From Bog-159 sp049514955 (GTDB lineage Bacteria; Acidobacteriota; Terriglobia; Bryobacterales; Bryobacteraceae): a DNA stretch of 5,008 nucleotides. The stretch is taken from assembly GCA_049514955.1 (NCBI GenBank), contig JBEKUO010000576.1, positions 1 through 5,008 of the forward strand. The letters run 5' to 3'. Below, piece after piece: positions 1 through 5,008 of this stretch. The stretch's first letter is position 1. Every line of letters begins with the position of its first letter. The position numbers and the translations under genes were made by a program. The notes under the pieces are model-generated. The model was not told the origin of the DNA. It did not search any database and worked only from the letters and a program-made list of their open reading frames with translations.

Positions 1-187
1 CGGCGTACTTGTTCGTGAACACGCTCCCGGCGGCCTCCAGCACCGCTTCGGAGACGAAGTTCTCGCTGGCGATCAATTCCAGTTGCGAATGCTGCCGCTC
101 GGCTTCATCGAGGATCGCCCGATAAACATCGGGATCCACCTCGGCCAGCGGCCGCGACATGCGTTCCGATTCGGGCGTGGTTTTCAT
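1..187 (-). CDS. glyA: Serine hydroxymethyltransferase, N-terminal part (gene runs off the left edge)
   Basis: SHMT is a cytoplasmic PLP enzyme that interconverts serine plus tetrahydrofolate with glycine plus 5,10-methylene-tetrahydrofolate, and so supplies one-carbon units. Only 62 codons are inside the window, read from the ATG at 187. They show the family's N-terminal signature: a DPDVYRAILDEAERQ helix near residues 18-32, ELIASENFVSEAVL at about 37-50 (one of the most conserved SHMT blocks, including the PLP-phosphate-binding serine), and GSVFTNKYA at 54-62, which normally leads into the EGYPG motif. No frame break is seen. No Shine-Dalgarno sequence precedes the ATG; a TAAAAT box lies 13 bases upstream. 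A second, broken copy of this same 5' end lies at 1356-1556. The family call is firm. Whether the rest of the gene is intact cannot be seen. Confidence 0.95.
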   Translation of the reverse strand, partial: MKTTPESERMSRPLAEVDPDVYRAILDEAERQHSQLELIASENFVSEAVLEAAGSVFTNKYA

Positions 188-240
188 AGCGGGTAAGCCG
201 ATTTTAACATGGTGAAGTTTCTACATTTTGGAAGGGCGGT
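9..240. repeat. Direct repeat, copy A: glyA 5' end plus leader
   Basis: Bases 9-187 match 1377-1556 with about 13 substitutions and one extra base in the right copy, counted by eye. The match continues more weakly through the leader to about base 240, where short blocks such as CATAGCGGGTAAGCCGATTTT are identical. Beyond about 240 the alignment needs gaps and is uncertain. The left edge may be an artefact, since the right copy has an internal deletion there. Both copies have the same orientation. Confidence 0.9.
201..206 (-). promoter_or_regulatory. Possible -10 box of glyA (TAAAAT)
   Basis: On the minus strand TAAAAT ends 13 bases before the glyA ATG. A transcript starting about 7 bases further on would have a leader of only a few bases, which fits the absence of a Shine-Dalgarno sequence. 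No convincing -35 hexamer is seen at 16-18 bases. In the decayed glyA copy the first T of this box has become C (1570-1575). Confidence 0.3.
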
Positions 241-285
241 TGTGGCACAGCGGGTGTTGGGGGCAAGTAGCCGGCATATGAAAGA

Positions 286-432
286 TCATGTAGCACCAAA
301 ATAAGGAACGAGAGGCGTCTCGAAGATGGATGAGGTGTCATTCGAACCTGATGTTTTGTCTCTATGGCACGGCGCGGCGCCCGCGTCGAGAGTAGCGAGA
401 ATATCGCGCAGGCTGACGACGTGCTCGGCCAT
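286..432 (-). CDS. Small hypothetical ORF downstream of the toxin gene (48 aa), doubtful
   Basis: An ATG at 432 opens a 48-codon frame ending in TGA at 286-288, starting 39 bases after the toxin stop codon. A GGAG motif sits five bases before the ATG, which is a good ribosome-binding site and the main argument for it. The peptide begins MAEHVVSLRDILATLDAG, a plausible amphipathic helix, then becomes low in hydrophobic residues and ends VPYFGAT. I recognise no family. It could be a real small protein, the start of a gene truncated by rearrangement, or a chance frame in a 284-base gap between glyA and the toxin. I see no terminator or other feature in that gap. Confidence 0.22.
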   Translation of the reverse strand: MAEHVVSLRDILATLDAGAAPCHRDKTSGSNDTSSIFETPLVPYFGAT

Positions 433-471
433 CACGGCTCCGCTAGCCTGAAAAGAGACCGGGCGCTTGAC

Positions 472-909
472 TCAAGCGGCGACGTCCACTGGATGCACAA
501 CTTCAATGCCGGCGAAGCGGGAGAATCCGCTTTTATCGAAGGTGAGAATGGCGGTAAGGCCATGCACCTGCATGGCGGCCACCAACCGGGCGTCGTGGGC
601 TGGCTTCCCGGAAACCTGATACTGAATGACCAGGCGCTCCCAAATCGGATAAATCGCCGGGGTGTCGGGTAACAGCACAAACATGCTCTTCAGGCGCATT
701 AGTTCCGACGCCGCCTCCGTGATTGACAAACCCAGGCCGTTTTGGGCAACCGACCGCGTGGCGACCACTCACAACTCGAAAAGGTTCTGAGGAACAATGT
801 GAAGGTCGCAGCCCCGGCTCGGTAGAGTTTCAAGCGCGCGCGTAACCGTTTCGTAATGCGGATGTTGAACCTGTAGTGTTCGGAGAAGCGTGCTGGTGTC
901 GATGAGCAA
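472..909 (-). pseudogene. VapC-type PIN-domain toxin interrupted by an in-frame TGA
   Basis: PIN-domain toxins are Mg-dependent ribonucleases that cut tRNA or rRNA and are held inactive by a cognate antitoxin. Translated through, the gene gives 145 residues, a normal length. It starts MLIDTSTLLR (TTG read as Met) and includes IVPQNLFEL at 38-46, TRSVAQNGLGLS at 51-62, HDARLVAAM at 105-113 and TFDKSGFSRF at 123-132. The four acidic PIN positions are present: D4, E45, D106 and D125. Codon 47 (769-771) is TGA; relatives usually read FEFW or similar here, so TGG to TGA is the likely change. A TGA directly upstream (910-912) forces the TTG start at 909, which has TAAGG five bases before it. GTG at 766-768 follows the stop directly and could restart translation. 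The gene lies 7 bases after the antitoxin. It is either inactive or a split toxin. Confidence 0.85.
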
Positions 910-914
910 TCAGG

Positions 915-919
915 CCTTA
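915..919 (-). promoter_or_regulatory. Ribosome-binding site deciding the toxin's TTG start
   Basis: On the minus strand TAAGG, which includes the antitoxin's TAA stop codon, lies five bases before TTG at 909. Because an in-frame TGA sits between them, no earlier start is possible. The toxin is therefore likely translated by coupling to the antitoxin. Confidence 0.6.
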
Positions 920-1180
920 CGTTAAGTCCGGATAGATGCTCTCCCGGCTCATGGCCTCGTCGGAGAGAACCGGGATTTTAGGGTCATGGCCGTCAGCCCA
1001 GGCGCGAAACTGCCGCGCCCACTCCTGCGGATTGCTTCTCTGCAGGTGGGCAATGGAGACGGGCTGCACAGACTGGTCGGCAACTTCGAGCATCCATTGC
1101 TCAAGGCTCAATCCGCGCGCCCGCGCCTGAGCCTTGAACGCAGCTTCTTTTTCCGGCGGTAGATTGAGCGTGACCGTCAT
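917..1180 (-). CDS. Antitoxin of the VapBC-type pair (ribbon-helix-helix-like N-terminus)
   Basis: This 87-residue protein precedes the PIN toxin gene on the same strand, separated by 7 bases, in the usual antitoxin-first order. The N-terminus reads as a short beta strand (MTVTLNLPP, 1-9), then helices EKEAAFKAQARARG (10-23) and SLEQWMLEVADQ (about 25-36). This is the layout of small ribbon-helix-helix antitoxins that bind their own operator. The C-terminal half (residues 40-87) is rich in W, P and charged residues, and probably wraps the toxin, as antitoxin tails do. The reading frame is intact. The ATG at 1180 has no strong Shine-Dalgarno sequence. Assignment as antitoxin rests on fold-like pattern plus neighbour, not on a named family motif. 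If the toxin is dead, this gene may be kept as a stand-alone regulator or be decaying. Confidence 0.8.
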   Translation of the reverse strand: MTVTLNLPPEKEAAFKAQARARGLSLEQWMLEVADQSVQPVSIAHLQRSNPQEWARQFRAWADGHDPKIPVLSDEAMSRESIYPDLT

Positions 1181-1211
1181 GATTGGCAGCCGTATTCAGG
1201 TTAACGCAATC

Positions 1212-1217
1212 ATTGTA
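1212..1217 (-). promoter_or_regulatory. Possible -10 box of the toxin-antitoxin operon (TACAAT)
   Basis: On the minus strand TACAAT lies 31 bases before the antitoxin ATG, preceded directly by TG. It overlaps the palindrome TGTACA (1214-1219), a possible but unproven operator half. No -35 match is seen at normal spacing. Confidence 0.25.
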
Positions 1218-1355
1218 CATCAGGGGGCTGGCCAAGATGAGGTTTAGGTCGATAGCCTGAGGGGGGACGCCCCGGGGCGCGAATCCCGCCGTCCGCGGTC
1301 GCCCGGCCGGCCTCGTGATGAAGTGCCGATCGGCGTGGCGGCTAAGCGCACGACG

Positions 1356-1556
1356 CGCGTGCTCGGCCCCGAACAGTTGTTCGTGAACACGCTCCCGGCC
1401 GCCTGCAGCACGGCTTCGGAGACGGAGTTCTCGCTGGCGATCAATTCCAGTTGCGAATGCTGCCGCTCGGCTTCGTTTAGGATCGCCTGATAAACATCGG
1501 GATCCACCTCGGCCCGCGGCCCGCGACATTCGTTCCGGTCCAGGCGTGGTTTTCAT
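1356..1556 (-). pseudogene. Decayed second copy of glyA (frameshifted and internally deleted)
   Basis: From ATG at 1556 the reading starts MKTTPGPERMSR, like the intact copy. An extra C in the run at 1520-1522 then shifts the frame. In the shifted frame the SHMT sequence resumes as DPDVYQAILNEAERQ and LELIASENSVSEAVL, to VFTNN near 1377. The conserved ENFVS has become ENSVS. At 1376 the sequence jumps: a third frame reads LFGAEHA (1356-1376), which in SHMT proteins lies roughly 30 residues further on, just before NVQPHSG. So about 90 bases are missing, and nothing convincing as SHMT follows. The remains cannot make an enzyme. This is a relic of a duplicate gene, not an alternative start. Confidence 0.85.
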
Positions 1557-1612
1557 AGCGGGTAAGCCGATTTTGACACGCAGGCAGTTTCCACACCCTG
1601 GAGTGCGGACTT
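1377..1612. repeat. Direct repeat, copy B: glyA 5' end plus leader
   Basis: This is the partner of 9-240, at an offset of 1368 bases that becomes 1369 after the extra C at 1520-1522. Coding-part identity is about 93% by eye. Leader similarity is clear to 1575 and patchy to about 1612 (shared blocks AGTTTC, TGGA and GCGG). The left edge at 1377 is where the internal deletion of the decayed copy begins. Confidence 0.88.
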
Positions 1613-1859
1613 GGTGGGGCAAGCGCTTCCCCCGGCCAAACCGGCGGTGGATCGAGGGCACACAACGGGCCGGGCAGGTGGAAGCAGGCTGCTCCCCCAA
1701 TCCGCGATTCGCAAGCGCTCCTGGGGGAACCGCGTCGAAGCGAAGGTCTGTCGATACCGTCGAAGTAGCCTTCATCACCCGCAACAGCGTTGGCATCTTG
1801 CCGCCCCGTATCATCCGGCGTAGCAATGTTAAACAGCGCCCAATGGCGATCACTTTATA
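1557..1859. other. Gene-poor stretch between the glyA relic and the acetyltransferase gene
   Basis: The first 55 or so bases are the relic's leader, similar to 188-240. The remaining 250 bases are GC-rich. Open frames cross them on both strands, but none has a recognisable motif or a ribosome-binding site. The last few bases hold the TATAAT box at 1856. I see no terminator, tRNA or inverted repeat of note. As the two flanking units diverge from here, any promoters for them should lie in it. Confidence 0.6.
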
Positions 1860-1861
1860 AT
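1856..1861 (+). promoter_or_regulatory. Consensus -10 box TATAAT overlapping the first ATG of the acetyltransferase
   Basis: The hexamer is a perfect TATAAT and shares its last two bases with the ATG at 1860. A start of transcription about 7 bases downstream falls at 1868, right before the ATG at 1869. That would give a leaderless mRNA. No good -35 element is seen at 17 bases; TTAAAC at 1829-1834 is 21 bases away, too far. Confidence 0.45.
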
Positions 1862-1868
1862 GGACCGA

Positions 1869-2375
1869 ATGGAAATACACAGCCTTCGCGAAAGCGATGC
1901 AGCCGCCTGGTGGCAGATTCGGCTGGAAGCCCTGGAAGCCGAACCCTTCGCATTCGGTAAAGCGGTCGAAGAGCACTGGGCCATCGCCCTTGAAACAATA
2001 GCGCTCCGCTTCCGCGATGCACCCAAAGGCAACTTGAACCTCGGCGCTTTCGAAAACGGCAACCTTGTCGGAACTGCAACATTCATGCGGGAGACGGGAC
2101 AGAAGGAGAAGCATAAGGGCCGCATCTACGCAGTCTATGTGTCCGCCTCGCATAGGGGCAAGGGCATCGGACGGGCACTGATCGCTAACCTTCTGGAAGG
2201 CGCCAAGCAGGATCCGTCGCTGGAACAGGTCTTGCTGGCGGTGGCGACATCCCAGAACGCCGCCACTCAACTCTATCGCTCTTTCGGATTTGAGATCTAC
2301 GGTACGGAGCCGCGTGCTTTGAAAGTGGGCTCAACGTACATTGATGAGGAGCACATGATCCTGCGACTTCGGTAG
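1869..2375 (+). CDS. GNAT family N-acetyltransferase
   Basis: The 168-residue protein has the GNAT fold used to move an acetyl group from acetyl-CoA to an amine; the substrate cannot be told. Seen in order: N-terminal MEIHSLRESDAAAWWQIRLEAL, a typical GNAT beta1-alpha1 start; NLVGTATF near 65-72 (beta strand facing the substrate); IYAVYVSASHRGKGIG at about 86-101, motif A with the R-G-K-G-I-G pyrophosphate-binding loop at 96-101; and NAATQLYRSFGF at 130-141, motif B. The end DEEHMILRL matches the usual last strand. Length is normal. ATG at 1860 would add three residues, but it overlaps a TATAAT box. The ATG at 1869 fits both the family start and a leaderless transcript, so I prefer it. The gene diverges from the glyA relic and is followed 98 bases later by proS. 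Confidence 0.92.
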   Translation: MEIHSLRESDAAAWWQIRLEALEAEPFAFGKAVEEHWAIALETIALRFRDAPKGNLNLGAFENGNLVGTATFMRETGQKEKHKGRIYAVYVSASHRGKGIGRALIANLLEGAKQDPSLEQVLLAVATSQNAATQLYRSFGFEIYGTEPRALKVGSTYIDEEHMILRLR

Positions 2376-2383
2376 CAGATCGC

Positions 2384-2402
2384 GGCGGGCGCGTCGCCTG
2401 CC
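2384..2402 (+). terminator. GC-rich hairpin after the acetyltransferase gene; weak terminator candidate
   Basis: GGCGGGC (2384-2390) can pair with GCCTGCC (2396-2402) around a five-base loop, with one G-U pair, eight bases after the stop codon. No T-run follows, so it is not a standard intrinsic terminator. It may only slow polymerase or protect the 3' end. Confidence 0.25.
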
Positions 2403-2456
2403 CGCTCGGGTGCAATCTCCCCCCTCGCCAAAACCTCGCCCCCGCTCCGCCTTTGC

Positions 2457-2462
2457 TAAACT
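2457..2462 (+). promoter_or_regulatory. Possible extended -10 box of proS (TGC TAAACT)
   Basis: TGCTAAACT at 2454-2462 resembles an extended -10 element (TGnTAnnnT) and ends 11 bases before the proS ATG. The surrounding bases are C-rich, with no -35 box and no Shine-Dalgarno sequence. Evidence is positional only. Confidence 0.22.
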
Positions 2463-2473
2463 GGTCGCACCCC

Positions 2474-4183
2474 ATGCTCTGGAGCAAGCTCTTCATCCCC
2501 ACGCTACGCGAAAACCCCGCCGAAGCCGAGGTCGCCAGCCACCAACTGCTGCTGCGCGCCGGATACATTCGCCAAGTGGCCGCGGGCATCTACAGCTACC
2601 TTTTTCTGGCGCAGCGCTCGCTTCTGAAAATCGCCGGCATCGTGCGCGAAGAGATGGACGCCATCGGGGCCCAGGAACTGCTGCTGCCCGCGCTGAATCC
2701 CGCCGAATTGTGGCAGGAATCCGGCCGCTGGGACGCCATGGGCGATAACATGTTCCGCCTCAAGGATCGCTTCCAGCGCGACCTGTGCCTGGGCATGACG
2801 CACGAAGAAGTCGTCACCGCCCTGGCGCGCGGCGAGTTGCGCAGCTACAAGCAGTTGCCCCAGATCTGGTATCAGATCCAAACCAAGTTTCGCGACGAGC
2901 CGCGCCCGAAATCCGGCCTGCTGCGCGTGCGGCAGTTCATCATGAAGGACTCTTATTCGTTCGATATGGATGCCGCCGGACTCGACGCCGCTTATCGGAA
3001 GCACTACGACGCATACTGCCGCATCTTCGACCGCTGCGGCCTAGCGTACCGTATCGTCGAGGCGCATTCCGGAGCCATGGGCGGCAGCCAGTCGCACGAG
3101 TTCATGGTGGAGTCCGAAGCGGGCGAAGACTTCATCGTGATGTGCCGCAAATGCAGTTACGCGGCGAATCGCGAGAAAGCCGTCTCGCAGCCTGCCGCGC
3201 CCGCCGCGCCCGATCCCGAGGGCGACCTCGCGCCGGAGGAGTTCCACACGCCCGGCCGCAAGACCATCGCCGAAGTCAGCGACTTCACACGCTTGCCGGA
3301 GAGCTCACAGATGAAGAGCCTGGTCCTGATCGCCAATGGCCAGCCCATTCTCGTGTTGCTGCGCGGCGATCATCAGCTCAGTGAAACCAAGTTCGGCGCG
3401 GCCGTGGACGATCCCGCGTTTCGCCCCGCCCATCCCGGGGAGATCCGCGAAGCGTTCGGCGCAGACCCAGGCTCACTCGGCCCGGTAGGCGTCACGCGGC
3501 TTCGCATTCTGGCCGACAACGCTCTACAGGGCCGCCGCAACATGATCGCCGGCGCCAACAAGGACGATCACCACCTGCGTCACGTCACACCCGGCGAGGA
3601 CTTCCAGGCCGAGTTTCAGGATCTGCGGCAGGTGGAAGTGGGCGATGCATGCAACTCGTGCGGCGCGCCGCTCGACATCCGCAAGACCGTCGAGATCGGC
3701 CATATCTTCAAGCTCGGCTATAAGTATTCCGAGTCCATGGGGCTCCACGTGACCGACGCGGCCGGCGCCGAAATCACGCCCATCATGGGATCTTACGGCA
3801 TCGGCATCGAGCGCATCCTTTGCGCGGCGATCGAGCTATATCACGATAACGACGGCATGAGCCTGCCGCCCTCCATCGCGCCGTTTACGGTCGTCGTCAC
3901 GCCGGTCAACATCGCCGACACAGTGCAGAAGAAAGCGGCCGAAGAGATCTACCGTACCTGCCTGTCCCTCGGCCTGGACGCTTTGCTCGACGATCGCGAC
4001 GAGCGCCCCGGCGTGAAGTTTAAAGATGCGGATTTGATCGGTGTGCCGTTTCGCATCACCGTGGGCCGGAAAGCCGCCAGCGGCCTGGTGGAATTTGTGA
4101 ATCGCCGCACCCGAGCGTCCGAAGACGTTCCGGTGGCGGAGGCCGCCGCACGCGTCACAAGGCAAGTTCATGACCGCCCCTGA
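2474..4183 (+). CDS. proS: Prolyl-tRNA synthetase, bacterial type with editing domain
   Basis: This class II synthetase charges tRNA-Pro in the cytoplasm. The 569 residues match the usual length of about 570. Seen in order: N-terminal LFIPTLRENPAEAE and the RAGYIRQVAAGIYSYL block (28-43); LLLPALNPAELWQESGRW (69-86); TH-E motif (109-112) before motif 2, TKFRDEPRPKSGLLRVRQF (137-155) with MKDSYSFD (157-164); the INS editing domain, about 225-400, with MKSLVL (280-285, the conserved lysine) and GANKDDHHL (360-368); motif 3, GSYGIGIERIL (439-449); and the anticodon-binding domain from about 470, with DDRDERPGVKFKDADLIGVP (506-525). CRKC (224-227) and CNSC (393-396) flank the INS domain and could bind zinc. 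TTG at 2453 would add seven residues unlike the family, so ATG at 2474 is preferred. No Shine-Dalgarno sequence is seen. Confidence 0.98.
   Translation: MLWSKLFIPTLRENPAEAEVASHQLLLRAGYIRQVAAGIYSYLFLAQRSLLKIAGIVREEMDAIGAQELLLPALNPAELWQESGRWDAMGDNMFRLKDRFQRDLCLGMTHEEVVTALARGELRSYKQLPQIWYQIQTKFRDEPRPKSGLLRVRQFIMKDSYSFDMDAAGLDAAYRKHYDAYCRIFDRCGLAYRIVEAHSGAMGGSQSHEFMVESEAGEDFIVMCRKCSYAANREKAVSQPAAPAAPDPEGDLAPEEFHTPGRKTIAEVSDFTRLPESSQMKSLVLIANGQPILVLLRGDHQLSETKFGAAVDDPAFRPAHPGEIREAFGADPGSLGPVGVTRLRILADNALQGRRNMIAGANKDDHHLRHVTPGEDFQAEFQDLRQVEVGDACNSCGAPLDIRKTVEIGHIFKLGYKYSESMGLHVTDAAGAEITPIMGSYGIGIERILCAAIELYHDNDGMSLPPSIAPFTVVVTPVNIADTVQKKAAEEIYRTCLSLGLDALLDDRDERPGVKFKDADLIGVPFRITVGRKAASGLVEFVNRRTRASEDVPVAEAAARVTRQVHDRP
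4159..4162 (+). promoter_or_regulatory. Ribosome-binding site of the aminotransferase gene, inside proS
   Basis: AAGG lies seven bases before the ATG at 4170 and within the last codons of proS. It supports this start and coupling to proS translation. Confidence 0.6.
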
Positions 4184-5008
4184 CTGGCAGCAGATCCGCG
4201 CCGAGTTCCCCTCGCTCAGCGAGTGGACTTACCTGAACACCGCGACCTTCGGCCAGATGCCGCGGCGTGCCGCCGAAGCCGTGGCGCGCCATTTCGCACG
4301 GCGCGACGCCTTGGCGTGCTCCGATTTCATCCGGTGGTTCGACGATGCCGACCGCATCCGCGGGCGCATCGCGCAATTCATCCACTGCCGTCCCGAGGAC
4401 GTCGCCTTCATTCAAAACGCTTCCGCCGGCCTGTCCCTGCTGCTCGGCGGCCTCGCATGGAAAGCGGGCGACCAGATTGTCACGCTCGAAGACGAGTTTC
4501 CGAATCACTATTACTACCCGTCGCACCTTGGCGGCTGCGGCGTCGAGTTCGTCGAGACGCCCTGGGAGCGTTTCTACGACGCACTCACGCCGCGCACGCG
4601 CCTGGTGGCCATCAGCACCGTGAACTATTCGACCGGATTCCGCCCGCCGCTCGAAGAAATCGCACCTGAGCTGCGCCGCCGTGGCATTCTGCTCTATCTG
4701 GACGGCACGCAGAGTCTGGGTGCTCTCGAATTCGATGTATCGCAAATTCAGCCGGACCTCTTTTCGGTGGATGCCTACAAGTGGCTGCTCACGCCCAACG
4801 GCGCCAGCTTCATGTATGTCAGCCCCGCTCTGCGCGCGCGCCTGGCCCCCGCGGTGATCGGCTGGCGCAGCGATCGCAACTGGCGCAACCACGAAAACCT
4901 GCATCACGGCGCGCCGCAATTCGCCGCCGAAGCCGAAAAGTACGAAGGCGGCATGCTGCCCTTCGGTCTGCTCTATGCCCTGGATGCGGTGATCGAGATG
5001 ATCCAGGC
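4170..5008 (+). CDS. Class V aminotransferase / cysteine-desulfurase-like PLP enzyme (3' end outside the window)
   Basis: The 279 visible codons show a fold-type I PLP enzyme of the class V family, which includes cysteine desulfurases, selenocysteine lyases and isopenicillin-N-epimerase-like proteins. Visible motifs: YLNTATFGQMP (21-31), the usual start of the family; IQNASAGLSLLL (81-92), the PLP-phosphate loop; STVNYSTGFRPPLEEI (149-164); LYLDGTQSLGAL (175-186), with D178 and Q181 contacting the PLP ring; and SVDAYKWLLTPNGASFMYV (199-217), with K204 the Schiff-base lysine. The substrate cannot be decided, and the C-terminal third, where a desulfurase cysteine would lie, is outside. The start ATG at 4170 is 14 bases inside the proS end (stop at 4181-4183), with AAGG seven bases upstream, so co-transcription with proS is likely. 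Nothing suggests a functional link to ProRS. Confidence 0.93.
   Translation, partial: MTAPDWQQIRAEFPSLSEWTYLNTATFGQMPRRAAEAVARHFARRDALACSDFIRWFDDADRIRGRIAQFIHCRPEDVAFIQNASAGLSLLLGGLAWKAGDQIVTLEDEFPNHYYYPSHLGGCGVEFVETPWERFYDALTPRTRLVAISTVNYSTGFRPPLEEIAPELRRRGILLYLDGTQSLGALEFDVSQIQPDLFSVDAYKWLLTPNGASFMYVSPALRARLAPAVIGWRSDRNWRNHENLHHGAPQFAAEAEKYEGGMLPFGLLYALDAVIEMIQ

Noticed and set aside
9..240. glyA repeats as attachment sites of an integrated element
   Set aside because: No integrase or transposase is present between or beside them, and the relic extends beyond the repeat (LFGAEHA), which fits a decayed gene better.
364..672. 102-codon plus-strand frame
   Set aside because: It is antisense to the PIN toxin, whose family motifs are on the other strand.
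769..771. TGA as a selenocysteine codon in the toxin
   Set aside because: The position is a conserved tryptophan in the family, selenocysteine has no role in PIN enzymes, and no suitable downstream hairpin was noticed.
1546..1860. 104-codon plus-strand frame filling the gap before the acetyltransferase
   Set aside because: It begins opposite the glyA relic, has no ribosome-binding site or known motif, and is rich in R and P as expected from chance frames at this GC content.
1101..2270. Long 389-codon frame on the minus strand
   Set aside because: It runs antisense through the acetyltransferase gene and through the glyA relic out of frame. It has no motif apart from the relic's first residues, and is a GC-rich shadow frame.
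2504..3004. Minus-strand and shifted plus-strand frames inside proS
   Set aside because: ProS is unambiguous across this stretch; these frames mirror its codon bias.
4155..4919. 254-codon minus-strand frame
   Set aside because: It lies wholly opposite the aminotransferase gene, whose motifs are clear; the antisense protein has a shadow-like composition.
1..5008. CRISPR arrays, tRNA or rRNA genes, riboswitches
   Set aside because: No regularly spaced repeats, cloverleaf-like segment or recognised riboswitch core was found by eye on either strand.

Overview
The window looks like chromosomal DNA of a GC-rich soil-type bacterium. The ProRS and the PIN/antitoxin proteins resemble those of Acidobacteriota (Solibacter/Bryobacter-like). 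That placement is an impression from protein style, not a search result. Several starts lack a Shine-Dalgarno sequence and have a TAnnnT box just upstream.

Left part (1 to about 1860, minus-strand genes). The 5' end of an intact-looking glyA (serine hydroxymethyltransferase) leaves the window at base 1. Upstream of it lie a doubtful 48-codon ORF and a VapBC-type toxin-antitoxin pair. The toxin gene has an in-frame TGA where the family normally has a tryptophan. Upstream of the antitoxin is a second, decayed copy of the glyA 5' end and its leader (about 93% identical by eye over 180 bases). It carries a one-base frameshift and an internal deletion. The toxin-antitoxin pair is therefore bracketed by direct glyA repeats.

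Right part (1856 to 5008, plus-strand genes). A GNAT acetyltransferase has a consensus TATAAT box overlapping its apparent first ATG. It is followed by a full-length bacterial-type prolyl-tRNA synthetase (proS) with its editing insertion. A class V aminotransferase/cysteine-desulfurase-like PLP enzyme overlaps the proS end by 14 bases and runs off the window. ProS and the aminotransferase are probably translationally coupled; whether the GNAT gene shares their transcript is unclear.

The genes do not form an obvious new system. The unusual part is the left side: a decayed tandem glyA copy, a toxin-antitoxin pair between the copies, and a toxin interrupted by a stop immediately followed by a possible GTG restart.
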